Source: Kocuria dechangensis (GTDB lineage: Bacteria > Actinomycetota > Actinomycetes > Actinomycetales > Micrococcaceae). Taken from it: DNA of 64,000 bases. The stretch's first letter is position 1; every line of letters starts with the position of its first letter. The notes under the pieces are model-generated. The model was not told the DNA's origin. It searched no databases and worked only from the letters and a program-made list of their open reading frames with translations. The DNA lies in the NCBI RefSeq assembly GCF_014636775.1, contig NZ_BMEQ01000003.1, positions 198,052-262,051 of the forward strand. The letters run 5' to 3'. The position numbers were made by a program, and so were the translations under genes. Below, one piece after another: positions 52,964-61,169 of the stretch.

Positions 52964-53560
52964 TCAGGCGACGACCGTGCGGCCCTCGAACGCCCGGCCG
53001 AGTGTGACCTCGTCGGCGTACTCCAGGTCCCCGCCCACCGGCAGCCCGGAGGCCAGGCGGGTCACCCGGACGCCGAGGGTCTTGAGCATGCGGGAGAGGT
53101 AGGTGGCCGTGGCCTCGCCCTCCAGGTTGGGGTCCGTGGCGAGGACGACCTCCTGGACGGTCTCGTCCGAGAGCCGGGTCATGAGCTCGCGGATGCGCAG
53201 CTGGTCCGGGCCGATGCCCTGGATGGGGCTGATGGCGCCGCCCAGGACGTGGTAGCGGCCGCGGAAGCTGCGGGTGCGCTCGATGGCCATGACGTCCTTG
53301 GACTCCTCGACCACGCAGATCACGCTGGGGTCCCGGCGGGCGTCGCGGCAGATCGCGCACTCGTCCAGCTCGGACACGTTGCCGCAGATCCGGCAGAACT
53401 TCACCTTGTCCTTGACCGCCGTCATCGCGTCGGCCAGCCGGCGGACGTCCTCCTTGTCGGCGTCGAGGAGGTGGAAGGCGATCCGCTGCGCGGACTTCGG
53501 CCCGACGCCGGGCAGCCGGCCCAGCTCGTCGATCAGATCCTGAACAGCGCCTTCGTACAC
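52964..53560 (-). CDS. recR: Recombination mediator protein RecR
   Basis: A 198-residue RecR that, with RecO, loads RecA at gaps. It begins [20 protein letters not shown] with the helix-hairpin-helix. The zinc finger is [18 protein letters not shown]. The Toprim domain has [16 protein letters not shown] and [20 protein letters not shown]. The GTG at 53560 with GAGGAG just upstream gives the standard N-terminus; an upstream ATG at 53605 would add 15 unconserved residues. It follows dnaX by 121 bases without the ybaB gene often found between them. Confidence 0.95.
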   Translation of the reverse strand: MYEGAVQDLIDELGRLPGVGPKSAQRIAFHLLDADKEDVRRLADAMTAVKDKVKFCRICGNVSELDECAICRDARRDPSVICVVEESKDVMAIERTRSFRGRYHVLGGAISPIQGIGPDQLRIRELMTRLSDETVQEVVLATDPNLEGEATATYLSRMLKTLGVRVTRLASGLPVGGDLEYADEVTLGRAFEGRTVVA

Positions 53561-53681
53561 GTTCTCCTCGATTTCCGGGCCGGTGGGGGCCCTCTCCTCG
53601 TCCACGTGCCGCGCCCGTCCACGTCGCGGGATCGCTGCGTGGTCCGGGCCGGCCGGTCTCTCCGGTCACCGCCCCGAGCGG

Positions 53682-56645
53682 TCACTCCCCGGTGTGGAGG
53701 TCACGCTCCTCGATGAGCATGCCGCCGAGGATCCGCTCGATCGCGGCCCGGCCGTAGAGGGTGGAGTCCTCCAGCGCCTCGTCGTCGGAGCTCGGGACGA
53801 AGGAGTCGTCCCATTCTACGCCGTCGTCCTGCTCCGGGGCGGGGCGCTCGGGGGCCTGGCGCCCGGCGGCGATCTGGGCCGCGTGGCGCTCCCGGAAGCT
53901 CAGGCGCTGCCGCGCGGCGGCGTCCTCGGCGGCTTCCACCACGGTCGGCCGGGCGGTCGTGGCGGAAGCCGTCCCGGCGGTCGGCCCGGCGGTCGTCCCG
54001 GCGCGGGCCGCGCCCGGACGGGCCTCCGCGGAGGGACGCGCAGAGGGCTGCGCGGGGGCCGCGGCGGCCGGTGCGGGGTCCTGCCGGGCCGGGGGGCTGG
54101 GGCGCCACTGCTCGGGGGGCGCCTCGTCGAGGTCCGCGGGCCCGTCCGGGTACGGGGGCTCGTCGTCGGGGTAGGGAGGCTCCTCGGGGGGCGGGACGTC
54201 GTCGAAGGGCGGCGGGGCGTCACGGTCCTGCGGCCCCGCGGCGGCACGGGCCGGGCCGGACCCGGACGAGCCGGCCCGGGCGGCCGGGACGGCGGGGTCC
54301 CGCGGGGCCTCCCGGGCCGGCTCCGGCCGGGGCGCGGACGGAGCGGGGCGTGTCCGCGGTGCGGTCTGCTCCGGGGCCGCGGCGCGCGCGGCGGGTTCCG
54401 CCGGGGGAGCAGGGGCCTCGGCGTCCCCGGCCTGCGGGATGACGGCCACCGACCAGCTGCGCACGGGCTCCTCGGCCCACGCGGGGTCGGTCCACTCCGG
54501 TGCGGCGTCCGTGGCGGGCCGGCCGTGGGCGCCCCACGCGTCCTGGCCCTCCCCGTCCGGGCCGCCGGCGGAGGCTCCGGGTCCGCCGGCGGGCGCTGGG
54601 CGTCGCTCCTGGTGCGCCGGGGCCGGCGGCCGGGACTCCTGGCGGGCCCGTCCCTGCGGTCCCTCGTGGCCGGGCTCCTGGTCACCGCGGTCCTGGTCGC
54701 GGCGCTCGTGGTCGCCGCCGTCCCGCTCGCGCCGGTGCGGCTCGCTGCGACCCTGGGGTCCGCGGTCGGGGGCGTCGGTGCGCGGCTCCGGGCCCCGGCC
54801 GGCCGGGGGCGCGGAGGGCTCGGGAGCGCGCGGGGCGCCGCCGCGTCCGTGCCCGCCGCCGTGCCCGCCACCGGGCGGGACGGCCTCGGCGCGGCAGTCG
54901 ATGCCGAGGACCTGGTGCACCGCCCGGCGCAGGTCGTCCTCGAAGCGCGGGAAGTTCATGAGGTCGCCCTCGGCGTCGAACATGATCCGCAGGACCCTGC
55001 CGTCGAAGGACTGCGGGGTGCCGCGCTGGACGGTGAACCACGCGACGCGGCGGATGTCCGCCAGCGCATTGACGATCTCGGGCCAGGAGGCGCGCAGCAG
55101 CTCGATCTCGTTGCCGGCGGCGCCCGGTGCGCGAGGGGTGTCCTGGCGGGGCGGCTGCTCGGCCGGCCGCGCGGGGCCGGCCCCGCGCTCCTCGGGCCGC
55201 CGTGGCTCCTCGGCCTGCTGGGAGGGTTCGGGCCCCCGTGCCGCTGCGGGGCGCTCGGGCTCGGCGGCGGGTCGGGGACGGTCGGCCTGCCGCGGTTCCG
55301 CGGGCGGCTCCGCGGGGCGCCCGGAGGCGGCGGCCTCCGGTGCCGGGGCGGCGGGCGCGGGCGCCGGGGCCGGCTCCGGTGCGGCGGGGAGTGCGGCCGA
55401 GGGTCCCGCGTCCGACGGGGCGGCGACGACGGGGGCGGCTCCGGCGTGCTCCTCGTGCCCGGCGGCCGGGGCGGTGCCGCGGGCGATGCTCAGCCGCCGC
55501 TCGATGCGGTCCACGCGCGCGGTGACCCCGCGAGTGGTGTCCTCGGAGGAGGGCAGCAGGATCCGGGCGCACAGCAGCTCGAGGTGCAGCTGCGGGGAGG
55601 TGGCCCCGGTCATCTCGGTCAGGGCCGTGTTGGTGATGTCCGCGGCACGGGAGAGCTCCGCCGCTCCCAGCTGGGACGCCTGGTTGCGCAGCCGGGAGAC
55701 CTGGTCCTGGGGCATCCCGTGCAGGATGTTGCCCGCGGACTCCGGCACCGCGTTGACGATGATGAGGTCCCGGAACCGCTGGAGGAGGTCCTCCACGAAC
55801 CGCCGGGGGTCCTGGCCCGTCTGGACCACCCGGTCCACCGCGCGGAAGACCGTGGCGGCGTCCCCGGAGGCGAAGGCGTCCACGACGTCGTCGAGCAGCG
55901 CGCCGTGCGTGTAGCCCAGGAGGGCGACGGCGAGGTCGTAGGTGATGCCCTGCTCGTCGGAGCCGGCCATGAGCTGGTCGAGCACGGAGAGGGTGTCGCG
56001 GACGGAGCCGCCGCCGGCGCGGACCACCAGCGAGAGCACGCCCGGGGCCACTGCCACGTGCTCCTCGGCGCACAGCTGCTCGAGGTAGTGCATGAGCGGC
56101 TCGGGCGGGACGAGGCGGAACGGGTAGTGGTGAGTGCGGGACCGGATGGTCGTGAGGACCTTGCTCGGCTCCGTGGTGGCGAAGATGAACTTGATGTGCT
56201 CCGGGGGCTCCTCGACGATCTTGAGCAGCGCGTTGAAGCCCTCGCGCGTGACCATGTGGGCCTCGTCGATGATGAAGATCTTGTACCGGTCGCGGACGGG
56301 CGCGAACGTGGCGCGCTCCCGGAGGTCGCGGGCGTGGTCCACGCCGCCGTGGCTGGCGGCGTCCATCTCGATCACGTCGAGGGAGCCGGCGCCGTCCCGG
56401 GCCAGGTCCCGGCAGCTGTCGCAGTGCCCGCAGGGGGTGGCCGTGGGGCCCTCCGCGCAGTTGAGGCAGCGGGCCAGGATGCGGGCGGACGTGGTCTTGC
56501 CGCAGCCGCGGGGGCCGGAGAAGAGGTACGCGTGGCTGACCCTGTCCTTGCGCAGCGCCGTCATCAGCGGCTCGGTCACGTGCTCCTGGCCGATGACGTC
56601 CTCGAAGGTCTCCGGGCGGTAGCGGCGGTACAGGGCGGTAGTCAC
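53682..56645 (-). CDS. dnaX: DNA polymerase III subunits gamma/tau
   Basis: A 987-residue clamp-loader ATPase. The GTG at 56645 (VTTALYRRYRPETF) is the conserved start. Walker A is FSGPRGCGKTTSARILARCL, the zinc site CLNCAEG...CGHCDSC, Walker B FIIDEAHMVT, and sensor ATTEPSKVLTTIRSR. Domain III ends near residue 385. A small folded domain (RASWPEIVNALADIRRVAWF, then NFPRFEDDLRRAVHQVLGID) around residues 515-590 sits between two very long Pro/Ala/Glu/Arg-rich linkers of about 100 and 380 residues, much longer than in most bacteria. The SRP RNA gene lies just upstream on the same strand. Confidence 0.95.
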   Translation of the reverse strand: MTTALYRRYRPETFEDVIGQEHVTEPLMTALRKDRVSHAYLFSGPRGCGKTTSARILARCLNCAEGPTATPCGHCDSCRDLARDGAGSLDVIEMDAASHGGVDHARDLRERATFAPVRDRYKIFIIDEAHMVTREGFNALLKIVEEPPEHIKFIFATTEPSKVLTTIRSRTHHYPFRLVPPEPLMHYLEQLCAEEHVAVAPGVLSLVVRAGGGSVRDTLSVLDQLMAGSDEQGITYDLAVALLGYTHGALLDDVVDAFASGDAATVFRAVDRVVQTGQDPRRFVEDLLQRFRDLIIVNAVPESAGNILHGMPQDQVSRLRNQASQLGAAELSRAADITNTALTEMTGATSPQLHLELLCARILLPSSEDTTRGVTARVDRIERRLSIARGTAPAAGHEEHAGAAPVVAAPSDAGPSAALPAAPEPAPAPAPAAPAPEAAASGRPAEPPAEPRQADRPRPAAEPERPAAARGPEPSQQAEEPRRPEERGAGPARPAEQPPRQDTPRAPGAAGNEIELLRASWPEIVNALADIRRVAWFTVQRGTPQSFDGRVLRIMFDAEGDLMNFPRFEDDLRRAVHQVLGIDCRAEAVPPGGGHGGGHGRGGAPRAPEPSAPPAGRGPEPRTDAPDRGPQGRSEPHRRERDGGDHERRDQDRGDQEPGHEGPQGRARQESRPPAPAHQERRPAPAGGPGASAGGPDGEGQDAWGAHGRPATDAAPEWTDPAWAEEPVRSWSVAVIPQAGDAEAPAPPAEPAARAAAPEQTAPRTRPAPSAPRPEPAREAPRDPAVPAARAGSSGSGPARAAAGPQDRDAPPPFDDVPPPEEPPYPDDEPPYPDGPADLDEAPPEQWRPSPPARQDPAPAAAAPAQPSARPSAEARPGAARAGTTAGPTAGTASATTARPTVVEAAEDAAARQRLSFRERHAAQIAAGRQAPERPAPEQDDGVEWDDSFVPSSDDEALEDSTLYGRAAIERILGGMLIEERDLHTGE

Positions 56646-56727
56646 AGAAGCCACCTTAGCGACGGAATCCGACAGGCGGACGGGCGGCGTGCGGCTGGGG
56701 AGCCGGCCTGCCCGGAGGGGATGAAAA

Positions 56728-56816
56728 GACCCCTCGCGCACCCGCCAGAGCCCGTCTACCCTTGCTACCTTCCGGTCCTGGGGGAGTTCGACAGGATGAC
56801 GCCACGCGAGGGGCTG
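56728..56816 (-). ncRNA. ffs: Signal recognition particle RNA (4.5S/SRP small)
   Basis: On the minus strand the sequence has the SRP helix 8 hallmark CCCCAGGACCGGAAGGTAGC followed by AAGGGTAGACGGGCTCTGGC. The ends CCCCTCGCG and CGCGAGGGG pair to close the hairpin. A TTTT run follows the 3' end. Size (~89 nt) and sequence match actinobacterial small SRP RNAs. It binds Ffh for membrane protein targeting. A matching promoter lies immediately upstream, and dnaX follows downstream, a common arrangement. Confidence 0.93.
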
Positions 56817-56822
56817 TCACAT

Positions 56823-56851
56823 ACTCTAGCGGATCCTCGCGGAGGGTCGAA
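56823..56851 (-). promoter_or_regulatory. Promoter of the SRP RNA gene
   Basis: Minus-strand TTCGAC (56846-56851), 17-base spacer, TAGAGT (56823-56828). Transcription would start about 7 bases on, at the predicted SRP RNA 5' end. Confidence 0.65.
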
Positions 56852-56972
56852 ACCGGGCCGGAACCGGGCCGGGGACGCACGGCGATCCCCGCCGGATCCC
56901 GGCAGGGGCCCCGTGGAACCCTCCCGGCGTCCCCGTGGTGCGCCGGTGGGGCGGGGGGTCCCTCCGGATCGA

Positions 56973-57002
56973 TTCGGCAATGCCCGGAGCTTCGGTTATG
57001 CT
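56973..57002 (+). promoter_or_regulatory. Probable promoter of tRNA-Ser
   Basis: TTCGGC (56973-56978), 18-base spacer, TATGCT (56997-57002), about 47 bases before the tRNA. The remaining gap between the SRP and tRNA genes shows no other feature. Confidence 0.4.
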
Positions 57003-57049
57003 GGACCCCGCATGTTCGAGCACCCACCGGTGCCTCGGCATGCGTGCTT

Positions 57050-57134
57050 GGAGGATTCGCCTAGCGGCCTATGGCGCACGCCTGGAACGCGTGTTGGGTT
57101 AACGCCCTCGGGGGTTCAAATCCCCCATCCTCCG
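57050..57134 (+). tRNA. tRNA-Ser(GGA)
   Basis: GGAGGAT acceptor pairs with ATCCTCC at 57127-57133, discriminator G. The anticodon loop CTGGAAC gives anticodon GGA (Ser, UCC/UCU codons). A long variable arm between the anticodon and T arms is typical of serine tRNAs. The T loop is TTCAAAT. CCA is not encoded. Confidence 0.95.
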
Positions 57135-57256
57135 CACCCGGGATGTCCCGGTCCGTCGATCGACGGGCCGGGACATTTCATTTCCGGCGGTCCGCCCGCC
57201 GCCGCGCCCGCGCCCCCGACCCGGGCCCCTCCCGGAGGTGGTCCCAGGAGCACCGC

Positions 57257-57559
57257 ATGATCTTCAAGGCCGTGGGGGACTCCCGCCCCTACCCCGACCA
57301 CGGTCTCGTGACGCCCTCGGACTGGTCCGGTGTCGCTCCCCGCCAGGTCCGGCTGGACCAGCTGGTCACGACCAAGACCACGCTCGACCTCGCGACCCTG
57401 CTCGACGCCGACTCCACGTTCTACGGGGACCTGTTCCCGCACGTGGTCCGCTGGAGCGGGGAGCTCTACCTCGAGGACGGCCTGCACCGGGCCCTGCGCA
57501 CCGCCCTCCACCACCGCACGGTGCTCTACGCGCGCGTGCTCGAGCTCGACCGGAGGTAG
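57257..57559 (+). CDS. Conserved actinobacterial small protein
   Basis: A 100-residue soluble protein, start ATG 57257 with CAGGAG upstream. It contains AVGDSRPYPDHGLVTPSDWS, RQVRLDQLVTTKTTLDLATL and DLFPHVVRWSGELYLEDGLH, blocks I recognise as conserved across actinobacterial proteins of unknown function. No catalytic motif, signal or helix. It sits between tRNA-Ser and a convergent TetR gene. Confidence 0.75.
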   Translation: MIFKAVGDSRPYPDHGLVTPSDWSGVAPRQVRLDQLVTTKTTLDLATLLDADSTFYGDLFPHVVRWSGELYLEDGLHRALRTALHHRTVLYARVLELDRR

Positions 57560-57603
57560 CCCGGCCCGCAGCCCCGGCGTCCCGCGGGGAGAGGGGCGTC
57601 CGG

Positions 57604-58272
57604 TCAGGACGCCGCGCTGAGCGTGGGGCGCTGCGGGGTGAGCCGGACGGGCCGGCCCTCGGTGTCGAACCGGGCGCCCAGGCCCTGCTGGATGAAGCGG
57701 ACGGTGGAGCGGATGTGCTGCTCCCGGTCCTCCCGGTCCTGGTCCGAGTTCTGGCCCCGGTCCGCCGCCGCGGTCAGCGAGCCGTGCACCAGCGCGGCGA
57801 GCTCGGCGATGTCCCCCTCCGGCAGCCAGTGGTCCTGGATGGCGTCGCGCAGGATCGCCGCGAGCAGGCCCTGCAGCTCGCCCACGTGCTCCCCGAGCTT
57901 CTGGTAGTCCTCGGGGGACAGCACCGTGCGCATGGTGGGGCCCGGCGGCAGGTGGCGGCGGGTCAGGTCCTCGATCTGGGCGCGGATGTACACGGCGAGG
58001 CGGTCCACCGGGTTCTCGACGCCGTCCAGGTCCCGGCGCAGGTCCATCATGAAGCGCTCGGTCTCGTCCAGGGCGTAGGCCACGAGCAGCTCGCCCATGT
58101 CCGCGAAGTAGTTGTAGACCGCGGTGCGGCCCACCCCGGCGTTCTTGGCCACGTGGGTCATGGTCAGCCCGGTGAGGCCGCGCTGGTAGAGCAGCTGGCC
58201 GAAGGAGTCGAGGATCGCTCGCTTGGTGTTCTCGCGCTGCGCGGCGTTGGTGGCAGCAGAAATGCGGGGCAT
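57604..58272 (-). CDS. TetR/AcrR-family transcriptional regulator
   Basis: A 222-residue repressor-type protein. The N-terminal helix-turn-helix is RGLTGLTMTHVAKNAGVGRT with AVYNYFADMGELLVAYALDE next (residues ~32-70). The C-terminal ligand domain is unassigned. No divergent target gene exists; the upstream region carries inverted TGTCATCA/TGATGACA sites, so it probably controls itself. The C-terminus has an acidic Gln/Asp/Arg-rich stretch (DRGQNSDQDREDREQ). Confidence 0.88.
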   Translation of the reverse strand: MPRISAATNAAQRENTKRAILDSFGQLLYQRGLTGLTMTHVAKNAGVGRTAVYNYFADMGELLVAYALDETERFMMDLRRDLDGVENPVDRLAVYIRAQIEDLTRRHLPPGPTMRTVLSPEDYQKLGEHVGELQGLLAAILRDAIQDHWLPEGDIAELAALVHGSLTAAADRGQNSDQDREDREQHIRSTVRFIQQGLGARFDTEGRPVRLTPQRPTLSAAS

Positions 58273-58345
58273 GATGACACCTTTTCTCTATCTGTCATCA
58301 AATTATGCACACTGCACTGAGCCTTGATGACGGTATGTCCGACTA
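58269..58345. promoter_or_regulatory. Probable TetR operator/promoter region
   Basis: This AT-richer stretch before the TetR gene holds GTCATCAA (58294-58301) and its complement TTGATGAC (58324-58331), 22 bases apart, plus further ATGATGAC and TATGAC half-sites on either side. The base composition contrasts with the surroundings. It is likely the autoregulatory operator. Confidence 0.5.
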
Positions 58346-58423
58346 TGACAACACCGATCCGGCCCGTTCGGTTCCCGTTGCAGGAAGATCAGAGGCAACG
58401 TCCAGGTAACGTCCGAGCAGGGT

Positions 58424-59146
58424 TCAGACGTCGCAGCCCTCCGGGCCGCACGCCGGCGCGGCGCCACCCAGCCCCACCAGAGGGTGGGTCTCCGCCCACA
58501 CCTGCTCCAGGGCCTGCTCGAACGCCTCCGTGGGCTGCGCCCCGGAGATCCCGTAGCGGCCGTCGAGGACGTAGAACGGCACCCCCTGGATCCCGAGCCG
58601 CCGGGCCGCCGCCACGTCCTCCTGGACCGCCCGGTCCAGGGCCGGGTCGGTCAGGGCCTCCCGGGCGGCCGCCTCGGGGAGCCCTGCCTCGACGGCCAGG
58701 GCGGCCAGGGCGTCGTCGTCCCCGATGTCCAGGCCCCGTTCGAAGTGGCCCGTGAGCAGGGCCTCCTTCAGCCGGGCCGCCACGGAGGCGCCCGCCGCGC
58801 CCCCGTCCGCACGCCGGGCCGCGTGCAGCAGCCGGTGGGCCTTGAGGGAGTTGGCCACCACGAGGGCGTCGAAGTCGTAGTGCAGCCCCTCCTCGGCCGC
58901 CACCGTGCTCACCTGCGCGAGCATCTGCCGCACCTGCTCCGGGTCGAGGCCCTTGACCTGCGCCAGGTAGTCGGTCTCCCTGCCGTTCCAGGACTCGGGC
59001 AGGGAGGGGTCCAGCTGGAAGCTCCGGTAGGTCACGCTCACCTGGTCCCGGTGCGGGAAGGCCGCGAGGGCCCTGTCGAAGCGGCGCTTGCCGATGAGGC
59101 ACCAGGGGCAGGCGATGTCGGACCAGATGTCGATCTGCAAAGTCAT
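58424..59146 (-). CDS. DsbA-family oxidoreductase, FrnE-like
   Basis: A 240-residue thioredoxin-fold protein. It begins LQIDIWSDIACPWCLIGKRR with a CPWC redox motif near residue 13, has YRSFQLDPSLP, and near the C-terminus IQGVPFYVLDGRYGISGAQP with the cis-Pro. It is cytoplasmic (no signal peptide), as in FrnE/2-hydroxychromene isomerase relatives, which handle disulfides or mycothiol/glutathione conjugates. It lies downstream of pyridoxine kinase but after a canonical terminator, so it is a separate unit. The C-terminal ACGPEGC adds an extra Cys pair. Confidence 0.88.
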   Translation of the reverse strand: MTLQIDIWSDIACPWCLIGKRRFDRALAAFPHRDQVSVTYRSFQLDPSLPESWNGRETDYLAQVKGLDPEQVRQMLAQVSTVAAEEGLHYDFDALVVANSLKAHRLLHAARRADGGAAGASVAARLKEALLTGHFERGLDIGDDDALAALAVEAGLPEAAAREALTDPALDRAVQEDVAAARRLGIQGVPFYVLDGRYGISGAQPTEAFEQALEQVWAETHPLVGLGGAAPACGPEGCDV

Positions 59147-59158
59147 GTCCGTGTCAAC

Positions 59159-59193
59159 AAAAAAGCGCCCCGGCCCATTCCGGGACGGGGCGC
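59159..59193 (-). terminator. Rho-independent terminator of the pyridoxine kinase gene
   Basis: GCGCCCCG (59165-59172) pairs with CGGGGCGC (59186-59193), with partial inner pairing. On the minus strand it is followed by TTTTTTGTTG, a canonical U-run. It ends the kinase transcript just before the FrnE-like start. Confidence 0.88.
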
Positions 59194-59202
59194 CTCTCCG
59201 GC

Positions 59203-60057
59203 TCAGCGCTCGGCGGCGGCCCCGCCCTGCCACAGGGAGTCGAACGGGGCGCGGGAGCTCAGCCGCTGCCGGATGCCGGCGGAGACGAACGCCTTGGCCG
59301 CGCGGGCGGCCTCGAGGGGCTCGGCGCCCTTGGCGAGCTCCGCCGCCACGGCTGCGGCGAGGGTGCAGCCGGCCCCGGCCACGGGGACCTCGCCGACCTT
59401 GGGCTCGGCGAGCACCTCGAGGGTGGTGCCGTCGTAGTAGACGTCGACGGCCTCGGGTCCGGACAGGCGGACCCCGCCCTTGGCGAGCACCACGGCCCCC
59501 GAGGTCTCGTGGATCCGGCGGGCGGCCTCCTCGAGGTGCTCGACGGTGCTGATCTCGTCCATCCCGGACAGGGACAGGGACTCGAAGTGGTTGGGGGTCA
59601 CGAACGTGGCCAGCGGCAGGATCCTCGCCTTGAGCGCCTCGTCGGTGTCCAGCGCGGCGCCGGGCTCCTGGCCCTTGCAGATCAGGACCGGATCGAGGAC
59701 CAGGTGGCGGGGCTGCAGCCCGGCCAGCACCTCGGCGGTGGTGGCGATGGTCTCGGGGCTGCCGAGCATGCCGATCTTCACGGCGTCGAGCGCGTGGGCG
59801 GCCGTGATCGCCTCGAGCTGCTCGCGCAGCACGTCCTGCGGCACCGGGAACAGGCGGTGGCCCCACTCGGCCGCGGGGTCGAAGGAGACGATGCAGGTCA
59901 GGGCGAGAGAGCCGAAGACCCCGAGCTCCTGGAAGGTCTTGAGGTCCGCCTGCGCGCCGGCGCCGCCGGTGGCCTCGGAGCCGGCGATCGTCAGGGCGAC
60001 GGGCGGCTGGGCGGCGGACTGGGCGGCGGGGGAGGAAGCGGTGGAGGAGTCGGTCAT
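59203..60057 (-). CDS. pdxK: Pyridoxine kinase/ThiD-family kinase
   Basis: A 284-residue ribokinase-fold kinase. LTIAGSEATGGAGAQADLKT near residue 23 is the ThiD/PdxK signature. WGHRLFPVPQDVLREQLEAI, VLDPVLICKG and VTPNHFESLSLSGM resemble the Bacillus-type pyridoxine kinase (ThiD2) more than classical ThiD. The conserved Cys/anion-hole loop is VPVAGAGCTLAAAVAAELA. It would phosphorylate pyridoxine/pyridoxal or HMP. No thiamine genes are nearby. ATG 60057 is used; ATG 60066 is possible. Confidence 0.82.
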   Translation of the reverse strand: MTDSSTASSPAAQSAAQPPVALTIAGSEATGGAGAQADLKTFQELGVFGSLALTCIVSFDPAAEWGHRLFPVPQDVLREQLEAITAAHALDAVKIGMLGSPETIATTAEVLAGLQPRHLVLDPVLICKGQEPGAALDTDEALKARILPLATFVTPNHFESLSLSGMDEISTVEHLEEAARRIHETSGAVVLAKGGVRLSGPEAVDVYYDGTTLEVLAEPKVGEVPVAGAGCTLAAAVAAELAKGAEPLEAARAAKAFVSAGIRQRLSSRAPFDSLWQGGAAAER

Positions 60058-60173
60058 GGGAGCCATTGTGCGCCCCGTCCCGCGCACGGTGCCAACCGCG
60101 GTGCCCGCCCCAGGGGCACCGCGGCCCGGTCGTGCGTGCCCGGTGGGCCCCGCGGGCCGGGCGGGCGCGGCGG

Positions 60174-60378
60174 TAGACTGTCCGACGGCCTCCGGCCGCC
60201 GCGACGTCCCCGCACGGGGTTCCGCGGCGCCGGTGGCGGGAGCCCGGGTGGCAGGCGGGCGTCCCGCGCTCCCGCCCGGATCGAGCCGCAGCGCCCGGCC
60301 CGCGCGGCCCCGGCCTCACAGATCGAACCACGGCGCCGTCCCGGCGTGCGCCGCGTCAATACAGATTGGTGACCCACC
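60174..60378 (+). other. Long leader of the queuosine-precursor transporter gene
   Basis: The 321-base gap between pdxK and the transporter contains TAGACT (60174-60179), a good -10. That would give an untranslated leader of about 190 bases with several GC-rich hairpins. I could not match it to a known preQ1 riboswitch class. Nothing else is seen in this gap. Confidence 0.3.
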
Positions 60379-61104
60379 GTGTCCTCTCCCGCAACGCCTG
60401 CTCCCGCACCTGCTCCGGCGGGGTTCGCCCGCCGGCCCCGCACCTATTTCGACCTCATCGTGGCCGCCTACTGCGTGGTGCTCGTGCTCTCCAACGTCGC
60501 GGCCACCAAGGGCGTCGCCTTCGGCCCGGTGCTCACCGACGGCGGCTTCTTCCTCTTCCCGCTCGCCTACGTCCTGGGCGACGTCGTCTCGGAGGTCTAC
60601 GGCTTCCGCTCCGCCCGCCGGGCCATCGTCACGTCGTTCGCGGCGGGGCTGTTCTCCTCCGTGGTGTTCTGGCTCGTCATCGCGCTCCCCCCGGCGGACT
60701 TCTACGAGGGCCAGGCGGCGTTCGAGGCCGTGCTCGGTCCCGTCCCGCTCATCGTGGCCGGCTCCCTGCTGGGCTACCTCGCCGGGCAGCTGCTCAACGC
60801 GTTCGTCCTGGTCAAGGTCAAGGCCCGCACCAGGGAGCGGCACCTGTGGGCCCGGCTCATCGGCTCGACCCTGGTGGGCGAGCTCGTCGACACCGTGATC
60901 TTCTGCGCCGTGGCGGCCCCGATCATCGGGATCAGCACGCTCGGCGACTTCCTGAACTACGTGGTGGTGGGCTACGTGTACAAGGTCCTGGTCGAGGTGC
61001 TGATCATGCCGGTGACCTACGCCGTGATCGGCTGGCTCAAGCGGCGGGAGCCGACCTACGGGGAGGCCGGCGTCCCGGCGGGGGCTCCGGCGCCCACGCG
61101 CTGA
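60379..61104 (+). CDS. Queuosine precursor transporter (YhhQ family)
   Basis: A 241-residue membrane protein with six to seven helices of the ECF-like YhhQ/VUT-1 family, which takes up preQ0/preQ1 for tRNA queuosine modification. Hallmarks: VLVLSNVAATKGVAFGPVL, FPLAYVLGDVVSEVYGFRSA near residue 55, and STLVGELVDTVIFCAVA. GTG 60379 follows GGTGA. No queuosine synthesis genes are in the window, which fits precursor salvage. It is followed by a DUF4126 gene 65 bases on. Confidence 0.92.
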   Translation: MSSPATPAPAPAPAGFARRPRTYFDLIVAAYCVVLVLSNVAATKGVAFGPVLTDGGFFLFPLAYVLGDVVSEVYGFRSARRAIVTSFAAGLFSSVVFWLVIALPPADFYEGQAAFEAVLGPVPLIVAGSLLGYLAGQLLNAFVLVKVKARTRERHLWARLIGSTLVGELVDTVIFCAVAAPIIGISTLGDFLNYVVVGYVYKVLVEVLIMPVTYAVIGWLKRREPTYGEAGVPAGAPAPTR

Positions 61105-61169
61105 GCGCCGACCGGCCCGGGCCCGGTGGACCCTCCGGGGTAGGCCCGGCCCGGCCCTAGGATGTCCGC

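Noticed and set aside
53561..53605. ATG at 53605 as the recR start
   Set aside because: It would add a 15-residue charged extension; the GTG at 53560 gives the standard RecR N-terminus and has GAGGAG upstream.
53583..57260. 1225-codon plus-strand open frame opposite dnaX
   Set aside because: It is antisense to dnaX and its low-complexity linkers and would also cross the SRP RNA and tRNA genes.
60174..60378. preQ1 riboswitch before the queuosine transporter
   Set aside because: No preQ1-I, -II or -III core sequence could be recognised, so it is left as an unassigned leader.
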